A stretch of DNA of 64,000 nt from Nocardioides speluncae (GCF_003121585.1 NZ_QEOO01000001.1:1-64000); one strand, 5' to 3'; counted from the stretch's first letter, positions 17,160-24,873 are shown. The notes: generated by a model not told the origin, from the sequence alone. A program made the numbers and translations.

Positions 17160-17251
17160 AAACGGCGTCCGCCAACCTGAAGGTTTCCCGAAGGGTTCGG
17201 GCAGATGCTGCTTGCATGCGCCCTCCCACCACATCCCAGACAGGAACCGCC

Positions 17252-17881
17252 ATGCCTCGATTGCGCACCCGCCTGGCCGCCACCGCCGCCGGCGCCCTGA
17301 CCGTCGTACTCACCGCCGCAGGTGGCTCGGCCGCCGTCCCAGTCTCGCCGCCGGGGCCGAACCTCTTCCCGAACCCCAGCTTCGAGAACCCTCAGATCGC
17401 CGCCAACTCCTTCAAGATCTACAACCACGGTTCAAGCGTGGGCGGCTGGCTGGTCAAGTCGGAGGCGAAGGGCAACGTCGACGTCATCAACGGCACCCGC
17501 CTGAACACGGCCTGGGGCGAGCAGTCGCTCGACCTCAACGGCACCTCGAAGGGCGGCATCTGCCACAAGCTGGTGCTGACCAGGGGCGCGAAGTACCGGC
17601 TGTACTTCCGCTACTCCGGCAACCCGCACCACGGTGGCAGCTTCGGGCCGGCGGTCAAGGGCGTCCTGGTCACCGCGAACTACAACAACACCTACATGGT
17701 GACCAAGAACCTGTCGTACGACGTCACCGGCAAGACCCAGGCCGACCCCGGCTGGAAGTCCTCGCTCACCTACTTCACCTCGCCGGTCACCGACAACTAC
17801 CACGTGTGCTTCCAGGCGACCACGCCTGGCACCGCCGGCCTGGTCCTCGACACGATGTCGCTGCGTCGCGTCTTCCAGTGA
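17252..17881 (+). CDS. Secreted DUF642/choice-of-anchor C-like protein
   Basis: A 209-residue protein with a Sec signal peptide (MPRLRTRLAATAAGALTVVL... ending near GGSAA, residue 28). A single galactose-binding-like beta domain follows, with the DUF642 pattern NLFPNPSFE, GGWLV, WGEQSLDLNGTSKGGI and YRLYFRYSGNP. Such domains bind carbohydrate or act as extracellular anchors. ATG 17252 has AGGAA upstream; an in-frame extension upstream would cross the TetR operator. A hairpin terminator follows. It may be co-regulated with the divergent TetR-MmpL unit. Confidence 0.7.
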   Translation: MPRLRTRLAATAAGALTVVLTAAGGSAAVPVSPPGPNLFPNPSFENPQIAANSFKIYNHGSSVGGWLVKSEAKGNVDVINGTRLNTAWGEQSLDLNGTSKGGICHKLVLTRGAKYRLYFRYSGNPHHGGSFGPAVKGVLVTANYNNTYMVTKNLSYDVTGKTQADPGWKSSLTYFTSPVTDNYHVCFQATTPGTAGLVLDTMSLRRVFQ

Positions 17882-17886
17882 CACAG

Positions 17887-17930
17887 GTCGTCCCCTGAGC
17901 GAGCGCATGAGGCTCCCCTCAGGGGACGAC
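17887..17930 (+). terminator. Hairpin terminator after the DUF642-like gene
   Basis: GTCGTCCCCTGAG (17887-17899) and CTCAGGGGACGAC (17918-17930) are perfect 13-bp arms with an 18-nt loop. The arm sequence recurs in hairpins at 40736 and 53156. Confidence 0.65.
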
Positions 17931-18031
17931 TCATGTTCCGGATGCCAGCGCTGAGGCATTGGCAAACCACCGGCGAGCGAGCAGGATTCGCTGCACCCGT
18001 TGACCGCGGGACATTTCGGAAAGGCAGACCC

Positions 18032-19429
18032 ATGAATCGATACCTGCAACGACTCGTGGTTGCCACAGGCGCGATCACCCTCGCGCTCGGCAGCGCCTCG
18101 GCCGTGGCCCATGACGACCACGGTGGAACCTGGGACCCGAGCCCCATCAGCAACACCAAGAACCTCCATCTCATTGGAAGCGCCCCCAAGACCAGCGAGG
18201 TTCGGAGCTACCGCAACTCCGACCTTGCCTTCCAGGGCAACCTCACCTTCGCCGGCAACTACGACGGCTTCCGGGTGATCGACATGTCCGAGCCAGGCAG
18301 CCCGGTCGTCGTCAGCGACGTGAGCTGCCCCGGCGCCCAGCACGACATCTCGGTGTGGAAGAACCTGATGTTCCTGTCGATCGACACCCCGTTGACAGCC
18401 CCCGAGTGCGGGAGCCCTCGCGCCGTGGACGCCGACGGTCATGCCATCGCGGGCTTCGAGGGCATCCGGATCTTCGACATCAGCAACCCGGCGAACCCGG
18501 CGTACGTCGGGGGAGTGGCGACCGACTGTGGCTCGCACACCCACACGGTCGTGCCCGACACGGCGGACCCGTCGCGTGTCCTGCTGTATGTGGCGTCCTA
18601 CCCGTCCGGGACTGCAGACCTCCCGCCGTCGACGTACGGCAACCAGTGCGACAAGACCGGCAACCAGCACAGCCAGATCTCGGTCGTGGAGGTCCCGCTC
18701 GCCAACCCCGCCGCTGCATCGGTAGTGAGCGAGCCGAGGTTCGAGCTGAATGACTACCGAGGGATCGCGGGCAACCGCGGCTGCCACGACATCAGTGTCT
18801 TCACCGGGATCGAGCGGGCGGCCGCGGCATGTCGTGGCGAGGGCCAGATTTGGGACATCAGCGACCCGGAGCAGCCGACGACCATCGCGCGCATCCAGAA
18901 CCCGCACGTCGACTTCTTCCACAGCGCGACTTTCACCTGGGACGGTAAGACGGTGCTGTTCGGTGACGAGGCCGGAGGCGGTGTGTCGCCCCGGTGCCGC
19001 ACTGTCGACCCGTCCACGTTGGGTGCGATCTGGATCTACGATCTGGCGTCCCTCGACAACCAGGACGGCACGACCGTGGAGCCGTGGCAGAGCCACTTTA
19101 AGGTCCCGAGGGTCCAGGGCGACGGGGCCCGCTGCACGATGCACAACTTCAACGTGCTGCCGATCCGGGGCCGGTACGTCGCGGTCTCGGCGGCGTACTC
19201 CGCGGGTACGACTGTGTTCGAGTTCACCGACACCAGCAACCCCGTGGAGGTTGGGCACCAGGACCCGCACGGCGCCAACACCTGGTCGTCGTACTGGTAC
19301 AACGGCTTCGTCTACACCAATGACACCGGTCGCGGCGTCGACGTACTCCTGCTCTCCGACAAAATGCGCGCGGCCGCCAAGCGGCTGCCGTACCTGAACC
19401 CGCAGACCCAGGAGCACGTGATCGACTGA
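18032..19429 (+). CDS. Secreted LVIVD-repeat (beta-propeller) protein
   Basis: A 465-residue protein with a signal peptide (MNRYLQRLVVATGAITLALG, cleaved after about SAVAHD). It has repeated blades of the type GFRVIDMSEPGSPVVVSDV, GIRIFDISNPANPAYVGGV and QIWDISDPEQPTTIARI, characteristic of LVIVD-repeat propellers. Conserved His residues (QHDISV, SHTHTV, CHDISV, DFFHSATF) fall at equivalent blade positions and may bind metal. A strong AAAGG site precedes the ATG. No enzyme activity is assigned to the family. Confidence 0.8.
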   Translation: MNRYLQRLVVATGAITLALGSASAVAHDDHGGTWDPSPISNTKNLHLIGSAPKTSEVRSYRNSDLAFQGNLTFAGNYDGFRVIDMSEPGSPVVVSDVSCPGAQHDISVWKNLMFLSIDTPLTAPECGSPRAVDADGHAIAGFEGIRIFDISNPANPAYVGGVATDCGSHTHTVVPDTADPSRVLLYVASYPSGTADLPPSTYGNQCDKTGNQHSQISVVEVPLANPAAASVVSEPRFELNDYRGIAGNRGCHDISVFTGIERAAAACRGEGQIWDISDPEQPTTIARIQNPHVDFFHSATFTWDGKTVLFGDEAGGGVSPRCRTVDPSTLGAIWIYDLASLDNQDGTTVEPWQSHFKVPRVQGDGARCTMHNFNVLPIRGRYVAVSAAYSAGTTVFEFTDTSNPVEVGHQDPHGANTWSSYWYNGFVYTNDTGRGVDVLLLSDKMRAAAKRLPYLNPQTQEHVID

Positions 19430-19435
19430 CAGACG

Positions 19436-19462
19436 GGAGGCCCGGGCAGAGCCCGGGCCTCC
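19436..19462. terminator. Bidirectional terminator between the LVIVD and peptide genes
   Basis: GGAGGCCCGGGC (19436-19447), loop AGA, GCCCGGGCCTCC (19451-19462). Perfect 12-bp arms between convergent genes. Confidence 0.8.
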
Positions 19463-19483
19463 TTCACCTTCAAGGACAGCTGG

Positions 19484-19723
19484 TCAGCTGCCGCCTCCTC
19501 CACAGCCGCCGCCTCCACCGCAGCTACTGCCACCGCCGCAGCTGCTTCCACTGTCGCCCGACGAGCTCGAGCAGGAGTTGACGAAGGTGCCGCTGGAGTC
19601 GTAGTAGCCGCGCCGCCGGCGGCGGCCGCCTGAGCTTGCGAGCACGATGACGAACACAACGATCACGAAGAAGAACGCGAACATCACCATCGCGATCGCC
19701 CCGAAGATGATCAGTGCCTCCAT
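19484..19723 (-). CDS. Membrane-anchored Cys/Gly-rich small peptide 2
   Basis: A 79-residue peptide with one long hydrophobic helix (residues 3-29, rich in Phe/Val/Ile), a basic patch GGRRRRRG and a Ser/Gly/Cys tail. Cys are at 51, 62, 68 and 74; the last 20 residues are only Ser, Gly and Cys. It has its own strong GGAGG site at good spacing. It is the last gene of the DUF692 operon. The tail nearly matches that of the preceding peptide although the helices differ, as expected for paired precursor peptides modified at conserved cysteines. The modification is inferred. Confidence 0.75.
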   Translation of the reverse strand: MEALIIFGAIAMVMFAFFFVIVVFVIVLASSGGRRRRRGYYDSSGTFVNSCSSSSGDSGSSCGGGSSCGGGGGCGGGGS

Positions 19724-19758
19724 GACATCCTCCCAAGTCTCGGCTGCAGCCTGCCCAT

Positions 19759-19962
19759 CTAGGAGCCACCCCCGCAGCCGCCCCCGCCGCACGAGCTGCC
19801 GCCCCCGCACGAGCTGCCGCCGCTGCAGGAGGCGCCGCCGCCCCCTCCGTCCCAGAAGCCGCTGCCACGGCCCCGCCCGCGTCGCCTGCCGGAGTTGGTC
19901 AGGCCCACCATTGCGCTGATCAGGATCGCGATGAGAATCACCATGATGACTAGTTCGCCCAT
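19759..19962 (-). CDS. Membrane-anchored Cys/Gly-rich small peptide 1
   Basis: A 67-residue peptide MGELVIMVILIAILISAMVG with an N-terminal membrane helix (about 4-22), a basic link (GRRRGRGRG) and a Gly/Ser/Cys tail with Cys at 46, 52, 58 and 63. The start lies inside the 3' end of the partner gene (13-bp overlap) with an AGGGGGAA site. The tail SSCGGGSSCGGGGCGGGS aligns with peptide 2. Cys-rich tails next to a DUF692 gene are the known substrate pattern for MNIO enzymes in other bacteria. Confidence 0.8.
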   Translation of the reverse strand: MGELVIMVILIAILISAMVGLTNSGRRRGRGRGSGFWDGGGGGASCSGGSSCGGGSSCGGGGCGGGS

Positions 19963-20417
19963 GACCGTTCCCCCTTCGTTCGGGTCCGGCAGGCCAGCCG
20001 CCAGACCGTGTTGCCGATCCCGACGGCCAGCGTGTGCCGGCCGCCGATCTTCACCCAGGCCACGCGGCGTACTCCGTCGTACACCTCGTGCAGCCTGAGC
20101 CACTCCGCCAGCTCGTCGTCCGACGCGCCGGTGTGCTGTCGCAGGTGGTCGACGAAGGCGAGCACGTCGTCGTGCGCGCAGCCGGCCTGCGGATGTTCGC
20201 CGGCCCAGGCGTGGAAGTGCTGCCGCCAGCCGGGTAGGAACTGGAGCTCCTCGGCGGCGCGCAGGGCCGCGTCGGAGCGCTTGCGATGCAGCACCCTCGT
20301 GGTCATCGCGGTGCCGCGGGCGTCGAAGCCGTCGGGCAGGCGACCGGCCAGCAGGTCGTCGAGTACGCCGCGCTGCCGGGCCGCGAGGGCCTCGCGGGTG
20401 GAATCCAAGTCAGCCAT
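19950..20417 (-). CDS. DUF692-partner protein
   Basis: A 155-residue soluble protein. The first half, ALAARQRGVLDDLLAGRLPDGFDARG followed by TRVLHRKRSDAALRA, resembles short partner proteins encoded beside actinobacterial DUF692 genes (SCO6045-like; recalled, not searched). In other MNIO systems a partner protein presents the precursor peptide to the enzyme. Its start overlaps the DUF692 stop by 8 bp and its end overlaps peptide 1 by 13 bp, so all three are translationally coupled. Substrate recruitment is inferred from operon position. Confidence 0.7.
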   Translation of the reverse strand: MADLDSTREALAARQRGVLDDLLAGRLPDGFDARGTAMTTRVLHRKRSDAALRAAEELQFLPGWRQHFHAWAGEHPQAGCAHDDVLAFVDHLRQHTGASDDELAEWLRLHEVYDGVRRVAWVKIGGRHTLAVGIGNTVWRLACRTRTKGERSWAN

Positions 20418-21270
20418 GGCTCACCTCCCGTGCCACGGCCCGGCGGAGTGCGTCGTACTCCGGCCGGACCACCTCCGGTGTCACGTCGGTGTCGCGCTCG
20501 AGCATCACGCCCGGCAGCGGGCCGTCGGTGTAGAGCCCGGCCAGCTCGGTCAGCAGGTCGAGCACCGGCTCGACCATGTCGTGGCCGTGCGTGTCGAGGT
20601 AGAGGTTCTCTCCATCGACCGTGCGGAACTCGCCGCCGGCGATGTGCACGTAGGCGACCGCCTCCAGCGGGAACCGGCGCAGGTCCGCGCCGGCGTCACT
20701 ACCGCGGGCGGTCGCGCTGGCGAACAGGTTGGCGACGTCGAGCACCAGGCTGACGCCGGTGCGCTCGACCAGCTCGGTGAGGAAGTCGGCCTCGTCGATG
20801 GTGTCCTCGGGCCAGGTGAACAGCGCGGCGATGTTCTCGACCGCCAGCGGCACCGGCAGCGCGGCCTGTGCGGCCCGGACGTTCGCGACCAGTACGTCGA
20901 GCGACTCCCGGGTGCGCGGCGGCGGCAGCAGATGGCCGGCCTCCAGCACGTCCGGGTGTAGCGCGTCGGGGGTGTCGGCGGCGCGGACGAAGGCGACGTG
21001 CTCGCTGACCAGCGGGCTGTCGAGCGCGCCGGCCAGGTCGGCGAGGTGGCGCAGCCGGTCCGGGTCGGGCAGCTCCGCCCCACCCAGGCCGAGGGTCACG
21101 CCGTGGGGCACGATCGGGACCGGCAGGGCGCGCAGCTCGTCCGGGATCCGGTCGGGGTGCATGTTCTCGGCGATCACCTCGGTGAAGCCGAGGTCGCCGG
21201 CGACGGCGTACTCGAACAGCAGCTCGGCGATCGTTGGCCGCCAGGCGACAGCTGTGCCTCGAAGCCTCAT
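20410..21270 (-). CDS. DUF692 multinuclear non-heme iron oxidase (MNIO)
   Basis: A 286-residue TIM-barrel of the DUF692 family. Likely metal ligands are seen in order: Glu35 (ENMHPD), His56 (PHGV), Glu90-His91 (SEHV), Glu145 (ENIA), Asp178/Asn181 (LDVANLF), His209 (HIAGG), Asp226/His228 (DTHGHD) and Glu258 (LERD). Characterised members (MbnB, TglH, ChrH) modify cysteines of precursor peptides, for example to oxazolone/thioamide, or excise a carbon. ATG 21270 has GGGAGG at 8 nt; a GTG at 21279 is too close to it. It is first in a four-gene operon ending in two Cys-rich peptides. Confidence 0.9.
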   Translation of the reverse strand: MRLRGTAVAWRPTIAELLFEYAVAGDLGFTEVIAENMHPDRIPDELRALPVPIVPHGVTLGLGGAELPDPDRLRHLADLAGALDSPLVSEHVAFVRAADTPDALHPDVLEAGHLLPPPRTRESLDVLVANVRAAQAALPVPLAVENIAALFTWPEDTIDEADFLTELVERTGVSLVLDVANLFASATARGSDAGADLRRFPLEAVAYVHIAGGEFRTVDGENLYLDTHGHDMVEPVLDLLTELAGLYTDGPLPGVMLERDTDVTPEVVRPEYDALRRAVAREVSHG

Positions 21271-21369
21271 TCGGACCACCTCCCGTGGGTCTCCCTTGCC
21301 TCGTACGGCGACGGTAGCGGGCGTGTGTGTCCATTCCCTGGGCGTCGCCCGGGCAAACGGTGGGCAGTA

Positions 21370-22146
21370 TCAGGCGTCTGCGGTGGCCGGCTGCGGCGTC
21401 TCCGTGCGGACCCACCAGATGCCGCTTGCGAGCAGCACCAGCCCACCCGCGCCCGACAGAGCGAGCGGGACAGCGACCTCGGTGCTGAGGACCACGGCAA
21501 GCACGATGACCGCGATCGAGAACGCCGCCCACAGCGGTGCCAGCCAGGCGAACCGTCGCCAGGCAGGCGAGAGCACCCGGGCGCTGCGGCCACCGAACTG
21601 CAGCAGGTTCCGGTAGCCCCGCTTGTGCCACTTCGGCAGCGACGCCGGGTTGTCGGTGACCGGCGCGACCTCGAACCCGTGACGCTGGGAGTACGCCGTC
21701 AGGTCGGCCGGCTCGAACCAGGCCGGGATGTCGATGGGTGAGCGCCCGCGGGCGGTGACCAGCAGCCCGTGGCGCGGTCGGCCGGCGTCGGCGGGCAGGT
21801 CGTACGGGCGGAGGGTCAGCCGGTCGCGGCCGCCGAGCGGGTGCCGGCCCAGCAGGTCGACGACGACCACATCGGCGGGCTCGACGTGCACCGCGACGCC
21901 GTGCTGGCGGCGCGGCCGGAGCGCGTCGGACTCGGGAGGCCGGCGCAGCGAGGCCCACAGCAGACCGAGCGGCGGCCCGAGCACCGCACCGAGCAGCAGC
22001 GAGCCGAAGCCGGCGATCGCGACACCGACCTCGGCGAGTCCGCTGACCCCGCGGCTGATCGCGAGCACCACCCACGGGAAGACCAGCAGCATCGCGCCCA
22101 GCGTCATCGCCGCCAGCACCCACTGCCGGCGCGGTGCGACCTGCAC
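21370..22146 (-). CDS. Hypothetical membrane protein with two helical pairs
   Basis: A 258-residue protein with two N-terminal membrane helices (about 8-30 and 38-65), a soluble middle (about 66-195, with RPYDLPADAGRPRHGLLVTARG) and two C-terminal helices (about 205-222 and 228-247). GTG start with GGAGA upstream. It lies 11 bp after the second GNAT gene and 99 bp before the DUF692 operon, on the same strand. It is not recognised as a named family. It resembles PH-like-domain membrane proteins of actinobacteria in layout only. Confidence 0.65.
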   Translation of the reverse strand: MQVAPRRQWVLAAMTLGAMLLVFPWVVLAISRGVSGLAEVGVAIAGFGSLLLGAVLGPPLGLLWASLRRPPESDALRPRRQHGVAVHVEPADVVVVDLLGRHPLGGRDRLTLRPYDLPADAGRPRHGLLVTARGRSPIDIPAWFEPADLTAYSQRHGFEVAPVTDNPASLPKWHKRGYRNLLQFGGRSARVLSPAWRRFAWLAPLWAAFSIAVIVLAVVLSTEVAVPLALSGAGGLVLLASGIWWVRTETPQPATADA

Positions 22147-22157
22147 GTCTCTCCGCC

Positions 22158-22478
22158 CTAGTCGCGAGCGGTGCTCGGCGGCGCGCCGTACACGAGCGGG
22201 ACGTAGTCGGCGTGCTCACGGATCCAGCTCTTGACGAACGGGCACAGCGGCAGCACCTGCCGCTTGCCGGCGGCGCGGACGTCGTCAAGGGCGGCCTGCA
22301 CGATCGCCGAGCCGACGCCGCGGCCCTCGAACTCCGGCTCCACCTCGGTGTGGGTGAACACCACGAGCTGGTCGGTCAGCTGGTACTCCGCGAACCCGGC
22401 CAGCCGGTCGTCGCACCAGCCTTCGTAGCGGTGCCGCTCCTGGTTGTGCTCGACCCGGACGTCGCTGGCGTCGGTCAC
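22158..22478 (-). CDS. GNAT-type N-acetyltransferase (Acetyltransf_CG-like), copy B
   Basis: A 106-residue protein. The acetyl-CoA pyrophosphate loop is EGRGVGSAIVQAALDDVRA, followed by VLPLCPFVKSWIREH, the hallmark of the short Gcn5-like YjdJ group. The GTG start overlaps the stop of copy A in a GTGA, so the two are coupled. Copies A and B align end to end and are tandem duplicates. The acceptor substrate is unknown. Confidence 0.82.
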   Translation of the reverse strand: MTDASDVRVEHNQERHRYEGWCDDRLAGFAEYQLTDQLVVFTHTEVEPEFEGRGVGSAIVQAALDDVRAAGKRQVLPLCPFVKSWIREHADYVPLVYGAPPSTARD

Positions 22479-22786
22479 GCCGGGCTCAGCTCGAAGCGAG
22501 CGCGCTCGCTCTCGGGCACGAGGTCGAGGTAGTCGGGGTTCTTGGCGATGAAGCCCTTCACGTACGGGCAGAACGGGAGTACGGCGAGCCCGCGGGCGCG
22601 GACGTCGTCCAGCGTCTGCGTCACTAGCACCTTCGCTAGCCCACGCCCCGCGAACGCCTCGACGGTCTCGGTGTGGACCAGCGCGATCCGGTCGCCGTCG
22701 AGGCGGTACCTCACGAACCCGGCCAGCTGCCCGTCCTCCCACACCTCGTAGCGATGTGCGTCCGGGTTGTCCTTCACCTCAGCCAT
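22475..22786 (-). CDS. GNAT-type N-acetyltransferase (Acetyltransf_CG-like), copy A
   Basis: A 103-residue short GNAT: HRYEVWEDGQLAGFVRYRL, HTETVEAFAGRGLAKVLV (CoA loop) and VLPFCPYVKGFIAKNPDYLDLV. It aligns over its length with the next gene, sharing FCPYVK/LCPFVK. It is followed by copy B with a 4-bp overlap. Small single-domain acetyltransferases of this type are widespread, but their substrates are mostly unknown. Confidence 0.82.
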   Translation of the reverse strand: MAEVKDNPDAHRYEVWEDGQLAGFVRYRLDGDRIALVHTETVEAFAGRGLAKVLVTQTLDDVRARGLAVLPFCPYVKGFIAKNPDYLDLVPESERARFELSPA

Positions 22787-22804
22787 GGCGCCAACGCTAG
22801 TCGG

Positions 22805-23281
22805 TCAGCCGAGGGAGTCGAGGACGACCGGGTCCTCGCAGGCCTTGGCGTACGCCGCGATCCGGGCCCGGATCTCGCGGCCGAGCAGCCACTGCCCGAT
22901 CGGCTCTGCGACGTACCGGAGCCAGGACGGGCGGATGGAGTAGGTGTACTTCCACACCGCCTGGGTCCCGTCGATCCCGTCGCGGGTCTCCGGCTTGAAC
23001 CGCCAGCCGCCGCCGAAGCTCGCGAAGAACCACGGCCCCTTGACCATCGTCATCCCGACGCTGGTCGGCGGCCGGTACGACGCGTACTGGCTGATCATCT
23101 TCGGCCCGACCCGCGCCTTGGTCAGGGTCTGCACGCCCTTGCCGGGCACGTCGGCGTCGATGAGGTGCTGGTGCCGGATGAACGGGTCCCAGCGGAGCCG
23201 GATCTTTCCGGTGGTCTGGGACACCGCGAACGCGATGTCGGGAGCGACGGGCACCCACGTCTCTGCGGTCACCTGCGGCAC
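22805..23281 (-). CDS. SRPBCC family protein
   Basis: A 158-residue protein with the START-like helix-grip pattern: TAETWVPVAPDIAFAVSQTTG at the N terminus, beta strands ending VWKYTYSIRPSW, and a C-terminal helix EIRARIAAYAKACED. Such proteins bind hydrophobic ligands; some are cyclases or aromatase-like. GTG start. It lies 18 bp upstream of the GNAT pair on the same strand and divergent from glutathione peroxidase. Ligand unknown. Confidence 0.75.
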   Translation of the reverse strand: MPQVTAETWVPVAPDIAFAVSQTTGKIRLRWDPFIRHQHLIDADVPGKGVQTLTKARVGPKMISQYASYRPPTSVGMTMVKGPWFFASFGGGWRFKPETRDGIDGTQAVWKYTYSIRPSWLRYVAEPIGQWLLGREIRARIAAYAKACEDPVVLDSLG

Positions 23282-23367
23282 GACTCGAAGCCTACGTGGC
23301 CACAGGTCGAGATTGGCATGATCCGGACAGCCGATAGCGATACGGGAGACGCCCGACTAACGGCACA

Positions 23368-23904
23368 ATGGGCCCCGTGCCCAAGCCCTCCGCCGACCGA
23401 CGGAACGCGAACCGCAAACGGGTCGGCGACTTCTCGGCCCCCTCTCTGACCGGCGACGACGTCGACCTCGCGACGTACGACGGCCAGGTCCTGCTCGTGG
23501 TCAACACCGCCTCCAGGTGTGCGTTCACGCCGCAGTACGACGGGCTGCAGTCACTCCACGACCGCTTCGCCGCCCAGGGGTTCAGCGTGCTCGGCTTCCC
23601 GTGCGACCAGTTCCTGCACCAGGAGCCGGGCGACGAGCAGCAGATCGGCGAGTTCTGCCGCGGCCAGTACGGCGTCACCTTCCCGATGTTCGCGAAGGTC
23701 GACGTCAACGGTCCGAACGCCCACCCCCTCTGGCTGTGGCTGCGCACCTTCCGCGACGGGTTCTTCGGCAACAAGGTCAAGTGGAACTTCACCAAGTTCC
23801 TGGTCGGCCGCGACGGCGAGGTGATCCGCCGCTACTCGCCCTTCACCAAGCCCGAGCGGATCGCGGGCGACATCGAGGCGGCCCTCACGGTCGCTGAGCG
23901 GTGA
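23368..23904 (+). CDS. Glutathione peroxidase family protein (long form)
   Basis: A 178-residue thioredoxin-fold peroxidase. The catalytic Cys is in NTASRCAFTPQYDGLQSL, followed by GFPCDQFLHQEPG and KWNFTKFLVGRDGEVI (Gln and Trp-Asn of the tetrad). Bacterial forms usually reduce peroxides using thioredoxin; actinobacteria lack glutathione. A second, shorter paralogue is at 61869. Divergent from the SRPBCC gene. Confidence 0.9.
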   Translation: MGPVPKPSADRRNANRKRVGDFSAPSLTGDDVDLATYDGQVLLVVNTASRCAFTPQYDGLQSLHDRFAAQGFSVLGFPCDQFLHQEPGDEQQIGEFCRGQYGVTFPMFAKVDVNGPNAHPLWLWLRTFRDGFFGNKVKWNFTKFLVGRDGEVIRRYSPFTKPERIAGDIEAALTVAER

Positions 23905-23975
23905 CCTGTGCACAAGCTTCTTTGCGCTGTCGGTCGCGTATGGGATGGTGTTAACGCGTAGAGGGGAGCGCGGAG

Positions 23976-24170
23976 ATGAAGACCACGACCGCCAGAGCCG
24001 AGACAATTTCGGCAGTCGAAGGGCGCACGCTGCTCGCTGAGGCAGCCCGCCGCTGGCTGAACATGTCGCGCGAGGAGTTCATCGCAGCCTGGGACTCCGG
24101 TCAGTTCGTCGACGACGAGCGACTTGGTGTGCAGCAGGTGGCCATGCTTCTTCCCTTTGGCCGGGCGTAA
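23976..24170 (+). CDS. Small hypothetical protein upstream of an interrupted gene
   Basis: A 64-residue protein with RRWLNMSREEFIAAWDSGQFVDDERLGVQQVAMLLPFGRA, predicted mostly helical. A good AGGGGAG site precedes the ATG. It is immediately followed by a disrupted gene, and the pair looks like a small two-gene module in which the first protein could be an antitoxin-like or adaptor partner. This is a guess from size and layout; no family is recognised. Confidence 0.6.
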   Translation: MKTTTARAETISAVEGRTLLAEAARRWLNMSREEFIAAWDSGQFVDDERLGVQQVAMLLPFGRA

Positions 24171-24177
24171 GCCGAGT

Positions 24178-24873
24178 GAGGCGGTCCAGAACTTCCTGGA
24201 GCCGCTTCAACTCGCTGCGAGCTGTGTCACCGACTCGATCTTGCGCCCCTCCGAGAACGGCTATCGCGGCAGGACGGGTCACGCCCTGATCTTGAACAAG
24301 GGCCAGCCCGTCCAGTTGGCCGGGCCGGACAAGCTCCAGCTTTCCGCACAGCTTCAGCCCTGATCCACCGATGGCCGCGTGCTGCGCGCCACCATGCGGG
24401 CGCGCTGGCTGCGTTGGCGAAGACTCGACGGGCCTCCGGCCCGCCTTCGCTCCGCCGCCTTGCCATCACACCCGCCTGATGACGCTCGCGACGGCGCCCA
24501 TCGGTGGCTCAGGGCTCAGTACGACGTAGTCCGTCTCGACGACCCGGCTCCCGACGCCGAAGGACCCTGGAAGGTCGTGACCAGGGCGTACCGGTACCAC
24601 CTGATCACCGCCGATCTGTGCGAGGTCGTTCTTTGGCACTGGCACCCTGGTGGATCAAGCACCTACGCCGACCCGCACATGCACCTCGGGCAGACGCAAC
24701 TCAAGCGAGATGCGGTGGCTCAGCGCGCCAAACACCATCCGACCGGGCGGATCGCGTTCGAGCAGGTTCTCCTCCAGCTTCTCGGTGAGTACGGCGTGCG
24801 GCCCCGCCGCGACGACTGGGAGCGACAGCTCAACGACACTCTCGGACGGTTCGCCCGGTGGCGGACCTGGTAG
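24178..24873 (+). pseudogene. Hypothetical gene split by a hairpin element
   Basis: Two coding fragments in the same frame flank the 24356-24516 repeat. The left fragment (about 24178-24360) reads AVQNFLEPLQLAASCVTDS... LAGPDKLQLSAQLQ, then stops at TGA within the repeat. The right fragment (from about 24514) reads QYDVVRLDDPAPDAEGPWKV, LWHWHPGG, YADPHMHLG and GVRPRRDDWERQL, ending at 24873. The right half has the look of a conserved protein with His-rich WHWHP and HMHL motifs. The simplest view is an intact gene of about 180 codons disrupted by insertion; the exact start is unclear. Confidence 0.6.
24356..24516. repeat. Long imperfect palindromic element, copy 1
   Basis: A 161-bp element. 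Terminal arms AGCCCTGATCCACCGATGG (24356-24374) and its complement (24498-24516) pair over 19 bp with one mismatch. The interior (about 24402-24488) is shared with copy 2 at 39308: CTGGCTGCGTTG, CTCGACGGGCC, CCGGCCCGCCTTCGC and CGCCTTGCCA occur in the same order and spacing. The terminal arms of the two copies are unrelated to each other. No ORF. Confidence 0.7.

Noticed and set aside
14076..17180. Very long plus-strand open frame (over 1000 codons) opposite the MmpL and TetR genes
   Set aside because: Its composition (His/Arg/Asp/Gln-rich, no domains) is that of the antisense of a high-GC gene, and the minus-strand reading gives clear MmpL and TetR proteins.
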